Notes: generated from the sequence alone by a model not told the origin. Positions 1-10,714 are shown, numbered from the stretch's first letter. The stretch: DNA of 64,000 nt from Bimastos eiseni (GCA_959347315.1 OY365807.1:58415494-58479493); one strand, 5' to 3'. Numbers and translations: made by a program.

Positions 1-1500
1 TGGTAGTCGATTGCATTCCTTGAGCTGATCTAATGAGGTGCATAATAAGATGGATAGAAATTGTTCCCTGGTTTATCCGTCATGTCATCCGTCAATAATC
101 AACCTCTCGCAGCTGCTGATCAAGAAACGTTGTAGCTAGTGAGACATTCAGATGAAGGAATACTTGCAGAAGCTATGCACATTCAGATGAATTTCACATA
201 ACAGACCAAGGTTGTCTATAATTGAGAGAAGAGGTTTTAAGAAAATCGGATTCCGCATAGAAAGTTTATGATGCTGCAGAAATACTCTTATATATAAAAA
301 TAATTGCAGACAGCTTGTAAAGCCAGTTAATTAGAAACGCACGTTCGTCAGAGGCGAAAATCACGAGGGGGACTGGTCCCCCCACCTTTTGCAGAGACGG
401 GACACATTATATGGTTGTCCCCTCACATTTTCTACCCCTCATTGTGTGTCCCCCATCTGTCAAACGAGATCGCCGCCTATGATCAGAGGTGATCTATACA
501 AGACCATTATCAAGTACTTTGGCTTTCAACTGCCACTAAAATAGAAACATCTGATCATCTTGTTAACGAGATACGGTGTGGGTTCGCTAGAGCGAAATTG
601 TCAGGGAGGACATTGTACTTATAATCGGATCTTCATAAAACACCACTTCAAGAAAAAATGCCATATCCCAACTGAACTAGTGAAATGATCGTAGAATAAA
701 ACAGGCTTGAGATGACTTTAAAACCGTGGGATGGACAACCTTAGGAGCTAAAGTCTTCGAAAGGTGATTCTATCTCGTGGGACCAACACAGGCAAAGCTT
801 CTGAACTTAACTATAGCAGTAGGTGTACAAGGGAGTCAGAAGTCCATGGGCAAACGACCAAAGAGTCCAGGGATCAAGGAGACTTACATATGCTTTAATA
901 TGACACGACGTGTAAACTGGGCAACTTCTTTAAATGGATAATGCTTAAACTTTCAATAGTTTCTGCTACACTGTAGTTGTTGCGAAGATGGGCACTGCCA
1001 GTTTAAATTGCTAATTGGTTATAAATGTTCGCAAAATATTTAGCTATTGGTTCGACATAACAAAATCTTGCAGTCAATCAATTATAATTAGCTAATTGTC
1101 TTCATTTGATCAGAATTAGCTACTGAAATTTGTTAATTGATCAGAATTAGCTAACTTTGTAGCTAATTACTTAGAATTAGCAAAGTGTAATTAATAAATC
1201 AAAATTATATGATTAGCTGATCGATTACAACCTAATCAAGAAGTTACCCATCCCTGGGTTCTTATACAGCCCATTAAACAAAATGACATTTCGATTTTAT
1301 AACCTTAGGGAACATCGCATCAACCACTTCATTAACAGAACAACCTGCAAGCCCTTAGCGTGTAACCAAGCACACACCATTCGCAGTTGGATTGTCCAGT
1401 ATCAAAAGCAATACAGCCAAGCCACACATATTTTTGTCAATGTCCTTTATCCAAGTTTTGCTAAATTAAACTTTTAATAACCAGCCTTTTAGTTCAGTCT
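1..1500. other. Intergenic, no gene seen
   Basis: AT-rich DNA with no exon or conserved protein that I recognise. From about 1020 to 1210 the words AATTAGCTA, TTGATCAGAATTAGCTA and close variants recur many times in an irregular, partly palindromic array. The open frame at 1283-1477 has no recognisable similarity and looks like chance. Confidence 0.6.
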
Positions 1501-1524
1501 TCATTGTAACTATTTCGATTCCAA

Positions 1525-1968
1525 GACTTTTGGGACGTCAGTTCTTAATTAATTAACGTCAAATTAAATCTACAGCAACTGTTATGGTTGAATCTCTAAG
1601 ATCCAACTGCGAAATGTCGTAAATTATGATCAAATTATGATCCCTGTTCAATATGTCCTGTATCTGTCATTCGATACCAAGACTTTGCTACGTATGTTTT
1701 TGGTCAAAGTTTTTAATTTATGGCCGTTAAAACTAATTTATGGCGACTGTTTTGATTGGATCTCTAGCATCTGATTGTGAAATATGGTGCAATGTATCCT
1801 GAATCTGTCTTTCGATGCCAAGACTTTGCTTGGTATCGTCAGTTTTTGGTCAAAGTTTTTAATTTATGGCCGTTAAACCTAATTTATGGCGACTGTTTTG
1901 ATTGGATCTCTAGCATCTGACTGTGCAGCTGCGACTGAGAAATGTCATGCAACGCGTTCTGTATCTGT
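1525..1968. repeat. Three tandem ~145-bp units over the MED21 3' end
   Basis: Three units begin near 1525, 1681 and 1822, each with a GACTTT-like start. The second and third share long near-identical stretches, for example the TTAATTTATGGCCGTTAAA block at about 1711 and 1858 and the block reading TTTTGATTGGATCTCTAGCA. The first unit is much more diverged. The third unit contains the stop codon and roughly the last 85 coding bases of MED21, so the first two are decayed duplicates of the MED21 tail. Confidence 0.8.
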
Positions 1969-2312
1969 CCCAGAAGCTTCTCCCCTTTCTGAACAACTTC
2001 TTCGAGGTTTCGCGCAGCTTCCTGATTCTCCTGCTCGAGACGACGGAGACTAGTCGTCTGTAGTTCCGGAGAGGAGTCCTCGTTCGGCAGCGAATCTATG
2101 AGCACATCGATGTCCTTAGCGGTCCGAGCAATGAGCTGAGCAAAGAGCAGAGCGTGGTCTTCGTTTGTCACTGCCGGGGGCTTTGTGGTCGATCGTTCGA
2201 AACCTAGAAACTGTCCAGGAGGAGCGCACTGCTGGAGGATTCCGACCGCGTTGCAGAAGTGGTCCGCAAGTTGATTTGCAGCTTCCTGGAGTTGAGTGAG
2301 GCGATCTGCCAT
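1884..2312 (-). CDS. MED21: Mediator complex subunit 21 (MED21/SURB7), intronless
   Basis: This encodes a 142-residue Mediator subunit. MED21 is a small nuclear protein of the Mediator middle module; it pairs with MED7 and helps link transcription factors to RNA polymerase II. The frame starts [20 protein letters not shown] and contains [19 protein letters not shown], the most conserved block of the family. The rest is mostly helical with a coiled-coil-like C-terminal half rich in Glu, Gln and Leu. Length matches the usual ~144 residues, and the start at 2312 gives the family's own N-terminus. The whole protein is in one exon, whereas RPL19, WAC, hyccin and MRPL10 here have 5 to 13 exons, so a retrocopy or intron loss is possible. 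The reading frame is intact. Its last codons lie in a locally triplicated segment. Confidence 0.95.
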   Translation of the reverse strand: MADRLTQLQEAANQLADHFCNAVGILQQCAPPGQFLGFERSTTKPPAVTNEDHALLFAQLIARTAKDIDVLIDSLPNEDSSPELQTTSLRRLEQENQEAARNLEEVVQKGEKLLGQIQNALHDISQSQLHSQMLEIQSKQSP

Positions 2313-2460
2313 GTTGAGCCGTCTTCAAGCGAACAGACCAGAACTGAAAATTATAAGTATATAAGACAAGTCACAAATAAGAACTTACACGAGCGGTTAA
2401 AATCGTATTTTAGCGTATTTTAATATCGACCGTTCCGTCCACTCGTATTTCAGTGCATTT

Positions 2461-2745
2461 TACTCATTCATTCAGCAACTATAGTGTGACAATGTGTTAA
2501 ATTGGCTTTTGCCGGTGTTTAGAGCCAAATCTTACCCACCTCATTAAATCAGTTTCTGATTATTTTATGATATCCTAGGTCTGTTACTCATGATTACAAG
2601 AAAAATACTCATTGATTCAGCAACTATAGTGAGATAATGTGTGAAATTGCCTTTCGCCGGTGTTTAGACCCAAATCTGACCCACTTACCCACCTCATTAA
2701 ATCAGTTTATCAATATTCTACGATAGCCTAGATCTGTCACTGTTG
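2461..2745. repeat. Tandem duplication, ~145-bp unit, upstream of MED21
   Basis: Two adjacent copies, about 2461-2600 and 2607-2745, share TCAGCAACTATAGTG, GCCGGTGTTTAGA and CACCTCATTAAATCAGTTT. They lie about 150 bp upstream of the MED21 start and could include part of its promoter or 5' UTR. No coding potential is seen. Confidence 0.75.
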
Positions 2746-2749
2746 AATG

Positions 2750-4190
2750 GTGGCGTTTTTGCTTGCACAATGTGTGTAGAAATGTGGAATTATTATTAAT
2801 TGTTATATATGAATTTGACATGCGGCTTTCTATGCCGAATATCCAATATCCGAATGTGAATATTAAACAAACTTTACGGAAACAACATTGCAACATAAAA
2901 ACATTCACTGCGTCAGAACTCAAAACATTTTTACTTGCATCAAAGAAATCCGTCGTTTTAGTACTGTATCAAATGATTATGTACTTACCAGCAAGTACCA
3001 ACTAGCTCTGTATTTAATATATACTATACTGGACAAACTCGTAAAATACAAAGTAAGTTGATTGACAATTATATATGCTCGACTTATGTGTAAAACATCC
3101 GGTCGAAAAGCCCTTGCAACATAAAAACATATTCTTAACCATTGACTAGCATGAGAAAGACAAAATACGTATATGGCATTAGGATTATTATTCTTAAATT
3201 ATTATTATTATATTATTTTCATTCATCACGAAGATTCGTAAAGTGCCCATTGTATTGCAACTCAGAAGCGCCCCCTACCACGATAAGGCTTGAATGTGTC
3301 TTGAATGCAGGCTCAACATTTTTAGAATTTTTTATAACAGACAACCAACAAGATGATTTTAAAGTCAGTGATCGGTATATGTTCATTTTTTGTTATTGAA
3401 CATAGCGAGAATGAACGTAAAGCGTCTGGAAAGTGTTAAGTAAAGTCAGCGATCGTAAATAGCCAAATGCCCTGCGCTTGGGTTTTAAGGAGCGCTCTAG
3501 AAGTTCGATGGCCATTAAGTATTTTGCAAAAATATTAATACTCGTCGAAGCTCGATATCAAGTCAAGTTTAGAGCCAACAATGATTGTGCCACAACTGCA
3601 ACAGCTGTCTTCTTTTGGTCTTGGATTATCGAAGAAACGAAGCGCTCCAACAAAACTGAATCTGGCTGATGGTTTACACGACGCTGTCTTTGTTTGTGTT
3701 AAGAAATATTTGAGGTCAACATAAACATATGAAATAAATACTTATAGTTTGCAAACTTCTTCATTGGGTCTTGCTCTTGTATTAAATCACTAGTTTTGTT
3801 AGTTTTTCATAATTGTTTGTCACTTACTTCAGTTAATTGTCATTTCCTGGATGTGGTGCAAGTTTGTTAGTTTTATTTTTTGGGAAAGCACATTTCTTTG
3901 ACTGATTAAGTTCATTTGTGCGTGCACATTTGAAATTATCAACGCTAAATTCGCAGTTACTACAAAGCATAACAATTCTCAGAATTGTTATCTAACACAA
4001 TCAATCTAGCCGGAGAATTTCATTGTTTATGAAAGCGCTACATCACTTTTTACGATAGAGTTATTCTTCGAATATGCTAATGTCGCCATCTACTTCCCGT
4101 CTCCTCCTTTTACAGTTGTGGGGCAATCGCAATAGGGTGAGAAAAAGATTATTTTCATAGAAAGTCGTGTAAATTTTGATCCATATCTCA
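2750..4190. other. Intergenic MED21-RPL19, no gene seen
   Basis: No exon was recognised. Short open frames on both strands show no family similarity. The RPL19 promoter and first mini-exon should lie near the right end of this stretch or in 4190-4547. Pyrimidine runs near 4101-4115 and 4216-4226 could be 5'TOP starts, and ATGGCGGC at about 4334 resembles a YY1 site, but none can be fixed from sequence alone. Confidence 0.4.
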
Positions 4191-4547
4191 GAAATGAAGT
4201 ACGCTGTGTGCGAACGCTTCCTTCCAACAGTGAAATTACGCACTGGTGGTAAATAGTTTGATAAAATGACCGGATCAAACAATTAAGTCGAAGTTTGCTC
4301 TACCACGTTGCCTCATTGTGCGTGCTAATAATCATGGCGGCTTTGGCCTTGATGCTAGTTAATATGTTTTTAAACCTGTGGTTTTAAATTAAATGTGATA
4401 TCGATTAGGTCACAGTTGAGTTTATTTTAATCACGACACTGCCTGTTAAACGTTCCGGGGATTACTTTGTTGTCAAGCAAATGATAATTTATGCATATGC
4501 ACCATGCTTGAAATAAAACGTGCAAGTTGTTGAGATTTTTTTTCCAG

Positions 4548-7500
4548 CAACATGAGGGCTCAAAAACGCCTAGCCGCGGCGGTTATGAAAACCGGAACCA
4601 ACAAAATCTGGTTGGATCCAAATGAAATCAGCGAAATTGCTAACGCTAACTCCAGTAAGAATTGTTTGTTTCTCTGCCACTAAACAAAAATCTGAAACTG
4701 TTACTAAGTGAGGAAGTATGTACCTTATTGAACCGCCTGCAGACCAGATTTGAACAATCAAAGGCACAGATTCTCTAAAATATTATCTGGTTGCAAACAA
4801 TGATATTGTTGTCAAAAGACATAAGTTGAAACAATCCCAATGGTGTTCATTATTTTCAGTTTGCTGTAACAGAGGCATATTTGTTCAGAAACCCAATATT
4901 TGCTGATTATTTTGTCGAAAGTTGTGCTTTTGTGGTCCATTGGAGCTGAATGTTCAATTCGTTTGAACCTGAGGTATGTTCCATTACCACAGTGTTGGAG
5001 ATAAGCTCAGTTCCCGGTTTAGCGACTGGTGTGGACGGGGCCTTGCATATTCCATAAGTATCCCAGAGCCCCTGTGGCCATTACTGGGGTAACAAACCAT
5101 GCAAGCAACCATATACAGCAAAACTGTATATGTATACAGATCATTTTAAGTGTACACTTACTTAAAATGATCTGTTTAGTTGTACATCTTCTTTAGGTCA
5201 CTGGTCCAAGAATATAATGAGAATGGTGTGTTTTTCAGTCTTTGGTTCATGTATTTATTTGCAAATTAATCTGCTCCAAACTCATTCCAGTTTGAGTGGA
5301 TTATCCAAATGGCATCCTCATTAATGCATTTAGGGTGTGTGGCAATTTTTTCACGTTTCTTCAACCAAATGCTTGATTACATTACATGATATCCAACATT
5401 TGCATAATGGGAGGCTGATTATTTTGGTCAAAAGTTGTGTGTTTGTGGTCCATGGGAGCCGAATGTTCAATTCACTTGGACCTGAGGTTTATTCCCTTAC
5501 CACAATGTTGGAGAAAAACTCAGTTCCTGGTTTCACGACTGGTGTGAAAGGGGCCTTGCATATTCCATATCTACCCTAGAGCCCCTGTGGCTTTTACTGG
5601 GGTAACAAACCATGCAAGGTATAAGCACTGTAAACACTTACTTTAGGTGTGCATCTTCTTTAGGTCACTGGTTGAAGAATATGATGAAAATTATGTGCTT
5701 TTCAGTCTTTAATACATGTGTTTATTTGCTAATTAATCTGTTTGAAGCTCATTAGTGCAATAGCCAAATGGCATTTAAAGATAGTCATTGATGTGTGTAG
5801 AACGTGACAACATTCAAAACTTTTTCACGTTTTTTTCAACCTGATTTATCCAACATTTTCGCAATGGCAGGCTGATTATTTTGGTCTGAAATTGTGTATT
5901 TGTGGTCCGTGGGAGCCGAATGTTCAATTCGCTTGGATCTGAGGTATATTCCCTTACCACAGTGTTGGAGAAAAACTCAGTTCCCGGTCTTGTGACTGGT
6001 GAGGACGAGGCTTTGCATATTCCATAAGTATCCCAGAGCCCCTGTGGCCATTACTGGGGTAACAAACCATGCAAGGTACATACATTCACCTCTGTATAAT
6101 AATCTTTAAACATAAAAAGTAAATATAGTTGCTGAATAATGAAAGAGTATTTTAGAATCTGCACAAATCTTTGAAGAATATTTCCGCAGTTTAACATTCT
6201 ATGATTGCTGTGTCAGGGCAGAACATTCGCAAACTGATCAAGAATGGTCTCATCATCCGCAAGCCGGAGGCCGTGCACTCACGAGCGCGCGTCCGCAAGA
6301 ACCAGCTGGCTCGTCGCAAGGGTCGCCACACGGGCACCGGTAAGAGGAAGGGTACGGCCAACGCCCGTATGCCACAGAAGGTGATCTGGGTTCGACGTCA
6401 GCGCGTCCTCAGGAGTCTTCTCAAGGCCTACAGAGACGATAAGAAGATCGACAAGCATCTGTGAGTCATATTCTTTCCCCCCAGATACTTTGGTTCTTTG
6501 GCTGATATTTTGACTTCTTTATTTTTAGACAAAGGACTTTTCTTTATCAGAACTTGTCACCATAAACTTTTAGAAATGGTCTTTGCGCTATCTCCAAAAA
6601 ATTGGAGGGAGCATTGGAAAAGAGATGCTTGCTTCTGACTTTAATGGATTGTAATTGTGGATTTTAATTTTAATTTACCTGCTTTTGGAACTCTTTCCCT
6701 TGTGTTTGACCTGTCAGTGTTGTCATTTCTTTCTCAACCCACACATTACCTCCTTAAAATTGCTTATCCATCATGGACTGCTTCTCCTTCTTAATGACTG
6801 ATCTCAATATCAACATGATTACCGCTTTGTGTTGACACCTTGTGGATTAGGCACCATCGCAGTAGAAGCCAGTAATTACGATTGGTGCCTAGTGCATTAA
6901 TTAGTCACAGTTACTAATTAGATTTGTAGTAGACTTAAAGGTATGTTTATTATAAACCATTTCTTGTTTAGACCTGTATGTTTGCTGACGATGATCTTTT
7001 ATTTTTAGTTACCATGCGCTCTACATGAAGTGCAAGGGAAACGTCTTCAAGAACAAGCGTATTCTGATGGACTACATTCACAAGAAGAAGGCAGAGAATG
7101 CACGTTCCAAGATGTTGAAGTAAGCATACACATCCCTTACTACTGCTCATCACACTTTGTTGTAATGCCAGGACTGCATTTTGCACTCTGCAGCATGCCT
7201 CTTAGTACTTGGTATACGCTGGCTTCCATCCGCCGGCGAATCATGCTCCTGATCACTGCTATAGTCCGGTGGTTCTTGCTGGACCTTAGTTTGAGTTTTT
7301 CCTGCGATAGTTACTGGGGACCTTGAGCAAGTCATTCACTTGCTATTCCTCGGTGCCATTTATTAATGACTGGGCACTGGATGGAAACTCTCGATGAATG
7401 AAAAGTAAAAATTTTAGTATACTAAGTAAATTTTCTAAAAGTGTTTCAACTGTAACTGACTGGTAATTTCCAGATAGTACTGGACCTTACCAAAAATTCT

Positions 7501-8256
7501 GGTGACAATGAAGTTGAGTTTGAATGAAATAGCAAGGGCAGTTAGTGGATCATGTTTCTGACTAATATTTGCTTTTAGTGCCAATGTGCTATTTATTTTA
7601 ACTTTAATTTGTTGTCATTCGACTTGTAAGCTGCTGTGGAATAGTTTTTCTCCTGTGCCTTTATCTGGGAACACAGAACATTGTTTTGCTGAATTTTATT
7701 TAATTGAGAGAGGTCACTAGATGCTTCAGAAGTTGGAGGTTGTCACCATGTAACTACATCAAGTGGTTCACTGATAAATAATTGATGACAAATGATTCTT
7801 CAGCAAATAGTTATTATTTTTGCCACGATAATCAGTAAATAAAGATGTTGGATCGATCAAAGAAATTTTTCCAAAATTAGTGATTTATAGATGAAAATAA
7901 TGGTTGATGAAATAGAAGTTGAATTATTGAAAGAATTCTTGTTTAAATAGAAGTTGGATTTATTAAAATAATCCCTTGATTGAATATGAGTCAGATTAGC
8001 AAGTATTATCATCAACAATCCAATTTCTATATTGCATGCAATGAACAAATAACAACTTTTGGTCTTGAGCCATTTGTCACTGCCTGGGTTTGCCTAAGTT
8101 TACAACGAACGTATTGTTTGTGATTTCAGTGACCAGGCTGAGGCTCGCCGAAACAAGGTGAAGGAGGCTCGCAAGCGCCGTGATGAACGCCAGGTCATTA
8201 AACGCCAGGAGGTGCTCAAAACCTTTGCCAAGGAGGACGAGGTTGAGCAGAAGTAG
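4548..8256 (+). CDS. RPL19: 60S ribosomal protein L19 (eL19), multi-exon
   Basis: eL19 is a highly basic protein of the cytosolic 60S subunit that helps form the intersubunit bridge eB12. Coding exons: 4548-4654, 6217-6460, 7009-7119, 8130-8256. Every junction has GT/AG and the phases agree. Diagnostic blocks are [50 protein letters not shown] and [20 protein letters not shown]. The protein ends with the usual long charged helix ([20 protein letters not shown]) and stops at 8254-8256. The phase at 4548 demands two extra bases before it, as in animal RPL19 genes whose first exon holds little more than the ATG. Adding a 5-base coding piece gives 197 residues, against 196 in human. That exon was not located; ATGAA before GTACGC at 4194-4198 fits the phase but is unproven. 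The in-frame ATG at 4552 is an alternative start. Confidence 0.97.
4929..5111 (+). ncRNA. U17/E1/snR30 H/ACA snoRNA, copy 1
   Basis: The first of three related copies in the intron after the first full RPL19 coding exon. The 5' hairpin is closed by TGTGGT (4931-4936) with ACCACA (4986-4991). The 3' hairpin is closed by CTTGCAT (from 5042) with ATGCAAG (to 5105). Its internal loop carries ATATTCCATA (5047-5056), close to the U17/snR30 m1 motif, and AAACCAT (5094-5100), identical to m2. From established knowledge, m1 and m2 pair with pre-18S rRNA and U17 is needed for 18S processing rather than pseudouridylation. A clean ACA box is not evident just after the stem (GCAACCATA), so this copy may be weakened; its exact ends are estimates. 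Confidence 0.82.
5442..5626 (+). ncRNA. U17/E1/snR30 H/ACA snoRNA, copy 2
   Basis: The second copy, about 510 bp after the first. Closing stems are TGTGGT (5444-5449) with ACCACA, and CCTTGCAT with ATGCAAGG. The hinge contains AGAAAA, which fits the H-box consensus ANANNA. The m1-like ATATTCCATA and exact m2 AAACCAT are present. The 3' box after the stem reads ATAAGC, an AUA variant of ACA. The duplication unit includes about 270 bp of spacer shared with copy 1. Confidence 0.86.
5900..6083 (+). ncRNA. U17/E1/snR30 H/ACA snoRNA, copy 3
   Basis: The most canonical copy. TGTGGT (5901-5906) pairs with ACCACA; the apical stem CGAAT/ATTCG closes on GTTCA; the hinge has AGAAAA as H box. CTTTGCAT pairs with ATGCAAGG, with one C-G pair of copy 2 changed to a U-G pair. 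ATATTCCATA and AAACCAT flank a CCCC/GGGG stem inside the 3' hairpin. ACA sits at 6078-6080 directly after the stem, leaving three bases (TAC) to the predicted end. It is followed by 133 bp of intron before the next RPL19 exon, so it is probably released by splicing and exonuclease trimming. Confidence 0.9.
6848..6891 (+). other. Perfect-stem hairpin in an RPL19 intron
   Basis: TAGGCACCATCG (6848-6859) pairs with CGATTGGTGCCTA (6879-6891) over 12 pairs with one bulged base, around a 19-base loop. It lies in the intron 6461-7008. It could be an arm of another intronic RNA, but no convincing H box or ACA box is positioned around it, so only the hairpin is reported. Confidence 0.5.
7760..8030 (+). 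repeat. Dispersed 'GATTGATGAAA/AAATRGAAGTTGG' repeat cluster (family C)
   Basis: The last RPL19 intron holds several diverged units of about 35-40 bp built from TTGATGA, a short AT stretch, and AATAGAAGTTGGAT. The same unit recurs at about 11.0-11.6, 50.4-53.7, 56.2-56.4 and 57.05-57.26 kb, in either orientation. Confidence 0.55.
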
Positions 8257-8486
8257 CCCGGGTCAATTCTGTTGCTGTCTGGATGTGAGACCATGCTCAA
8301 AACCTTCATCAAGCAAGACTAAGTCGGTTGAGCATATGTTGAATGCAATTGGCAATGCCGTTTGTTGAAACGCTGTAAAACTTTACAACTCTTGAGATAC
8401 CATTGTGAATGAAAAAAAAGCATTTGTGTCTTTATGCTGTGTTTCTGTTTTGTTGGTAAAATGTAATTATTAATTATTAATATGTC

Positions 8487-8492
8487 AATAAA
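8487..8492 (+). terminator. RPL19 polyadenylation signal
   Basis: AATAAA, 230 bases after the RPL19 stop codon. It is the nearest canonical hexamer downstream and gives a short 3' UTR typical of ribosomal protein genes. Another AATAAA occurs near 8576. Confidence 0.65.
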
Positions 8493-8579
8493 ATGGGGAC
8501 AGTCTAAGAATGAGAATGTTTGCAATGGCTTTTTGCACTGGTCATATTTTGCAGTATACTTTCTACTTGACAATCAATA

Positions 8580-9021
8580 AATCAAGGGACTTTCTTTGGC
8601 TAATCAGCTAAAATTGTATGATATAGTAATAAGTCTAATTCTAGTTGAGAAAGGAGAAGAGTACTTATGGGAGTGAGTAAGGAGGCTGAGATAAGCCCAA
8701 GAGACCCAATCAGGGACCAAAGGTCATATAAGTTAGGGCCACCTAGTAGGGTAGATGATAAGGAATCGAACGTACTTGCTTTGAATACTTAAATTCTGTG
8801 AATATTTTCTCTTGGATGTAGGTAGCATTTATTCAGTGGAGTACTGAGGCTCTGACCGTGTACATGTGGAACTACAGAGTAAAACCAATTGGAGTTCAGG
8901 CTGCACCATACAGATATATTGTACAATATACCACAGGGCTGGTGGTGGCTGTATTGTATGTAAATTTATAGCTCTTAACCGTGTACAACAAACTGAGGCG
9001 ATGGTATATGTTGCTCTCAAA
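8580..9021. other. RPL19-WAC intergenic, nothing recognised
   Basis: There are no exons, and short open frames on both strands lack similarity. The region runs directly into the inverted-repeat element starting at 9022. Confidence 0.4.
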
Positions 9022-9456
9022 GGGTCGTCCATAAAGGCGTCCGCAAAAGACTTACCTTTTTGACCCCCCTTTTCCGCATTCGACTGACCCCCTCCCTCCT
9101 ATGCGGACGTCCGCATAACACATGTGTCAGCCACCATTGCAACTGCTGATAATCATTTTACTGCATAGCTTTTTAATAGACATTTGTTGACAGAATGAGT
9201 TTTAATAAAAGCTAAGTAAAAAGAGTAATTTATAAACAAACGTTTATTTGCATGTAGCCTAATTAAGCTACGTATATCATTCTCTCAAATATGAGGTACA
9301 ACCTTAAGCAACTAAGATTATGACGTAACTAACATTAGACGTGATTTTGGCGATAATTTAGCATGGTCACATGCGGTTGTCCGCATAGTCAAGACCCCTC
9401 CCATGTCCGCATTTTCCCCTACGGTCCCCTTTGCGGTCGGCCTTTGTAGATGACCC
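9022..9456. mobile_element. MITE-like element with ~28-bp terminal inverted repeats
   Basis: The left end (GGGTCGTCCATAAAGGCG...) and the reverse complement of the right end (GGGTCATCTACAAAGGCC...) match over roughly 28 bp. The interior has no coding frame and contains the 18-bp perfect palindrome TATGCGGACGTCCGCATA at 9100-9117 and several other TGCGG/CCGCA words. No confident target duplication was found. Superfamily is not assigned. Confidence 0.7.
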
Positions 9457-9954
9457 GCCCCCAATGATATCAAGAACACTAATTTTTTTAACTAAATACT
9501 GCCTTAATTGTAACGCATCCTCTGAGTAAGACCTTGTTTGATTAAGGCGCGTTGTAAATGTAAATTGTATTGTAACAAGTCACCAAAACTAAAACACCAG
9601 CTCACGAGTCAACCAAGGTCTCACATTTCGTGTCTCAAAAGTCCCTCAAAGCATTTGTTACATATAGCCTACCGGAGCCCACAATGTACTCGCAACCCTC
9701 TTGCATTCGCCGCTCCGATCTATTCGTTCCTTAAAGAACGAATACATAATTCATTGTTCTGAAGTTTCATCATCTCAATTTCTCCAGCCACTTTCCAACG
9801 AACTCGATGCTGCCAGATTGCTGGGAGTTTGATTAACATGACATAACAAGCTTTAACGTGGTTTAGAAGACGTTCAGTCTGAATTAAACACCACTGCAAT
9901 TTGTCCTTGCCATGATTAATAGCCAAATTTTCAAAGTTTCCTTTTAAAAGCCGT

Positions 9955-10448
9955 GATAGAGTCAACTGCGACAGTTACTATCCTCCAAACCATTCCACAA
10001 GTCCACAACTCTTCCACTGAAGAATTTCTGCCCTAATGCTCCTCTCGGTTGCTTAAACAATATATACCTGTGTCCTCGAATTACTTTATATGGTGCAAGT
10101 TGTAGAAACCTCTCCGACTGCATTGCCTCCTTTCCAGTAATAATCTTGTAGGCTTCAATTAGGTCTCCTCTGCTTTTCCGTATCTCCAGTGTTGTTAATC
10201 CGCACTTATGCAACCTTTCTTCATAGCTCAAATCTCCGTATCCCCAAATCATTTTTGTAGCTCTTTCTTTGCACTTCCTCAAGCTTCTCTCTATATGTGT
10301 CTTGTTTAAGAAACGCACTCCCCACCTGGATGCAGTATTCCAACTGAAGCCTAGCCACTGTAGCCAGTGATTTGTACAACCTCAGCATTATATCCGCGTC
10401 TCTGGTTATACTATTATTAATATTGCCCTTCGTATCATGTATACCCAA
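9955..10448 (-). pseudogene. Non-LTR retrotransposon (LINE) ORF2 C-terminal fragment
   Basis: Two overlapping minus frames read as the tail of a LINE reverse transcriptase protein. LYKSLATVARLQLEYCIQV (10448 side) matches the 'LYKSLVRPHLEYC' block; the other frame gives KCKERATKMIWGYGDLSYEE, then GLTTLEIRKSRGDLIEAYKI, then RVVDLWNGLED. A frameshift and the missing RT core show it is dead and 5'-truncated. Confidence 0.85.
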
Positions 10449-10714
10449 ATTTTAGTTAGTCTACTTTGACGATTCGCCACATTGCCTTGAAGGTTTTGCA
10501 CTCTTGAAAGATTACACTTCTTTTTATGTAGCGCTAAGATTAAGCTATTCTCAATGAAGTTGGGCAGTGTCGGAAATTTTAACTCCCAATTGCTATTCCT
10601 CTATCACACGGTATTTTTATGCGCCTACAAACAATTTCTTGGAATATGAGTTGAATACTTTTTAGAACCCGCCTGTAATATGATCTCCCATCTTCCTCTC
10701 TGATTACAACTTAC

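Noticed and set aside
7760..7850. C/D box snoRNA from TGATGA near 7782
   Set aside because: No CTGA D box at a suitable distance and no terminal stem; the sequence belongs to the family C repeat.
9955..10318. Host gene with 118-codon minus-strand frame
   Set aside because: The sequence is the C-terminal signature of a LINE reverse transcriptase protein and is frameshifted against its upstream half.
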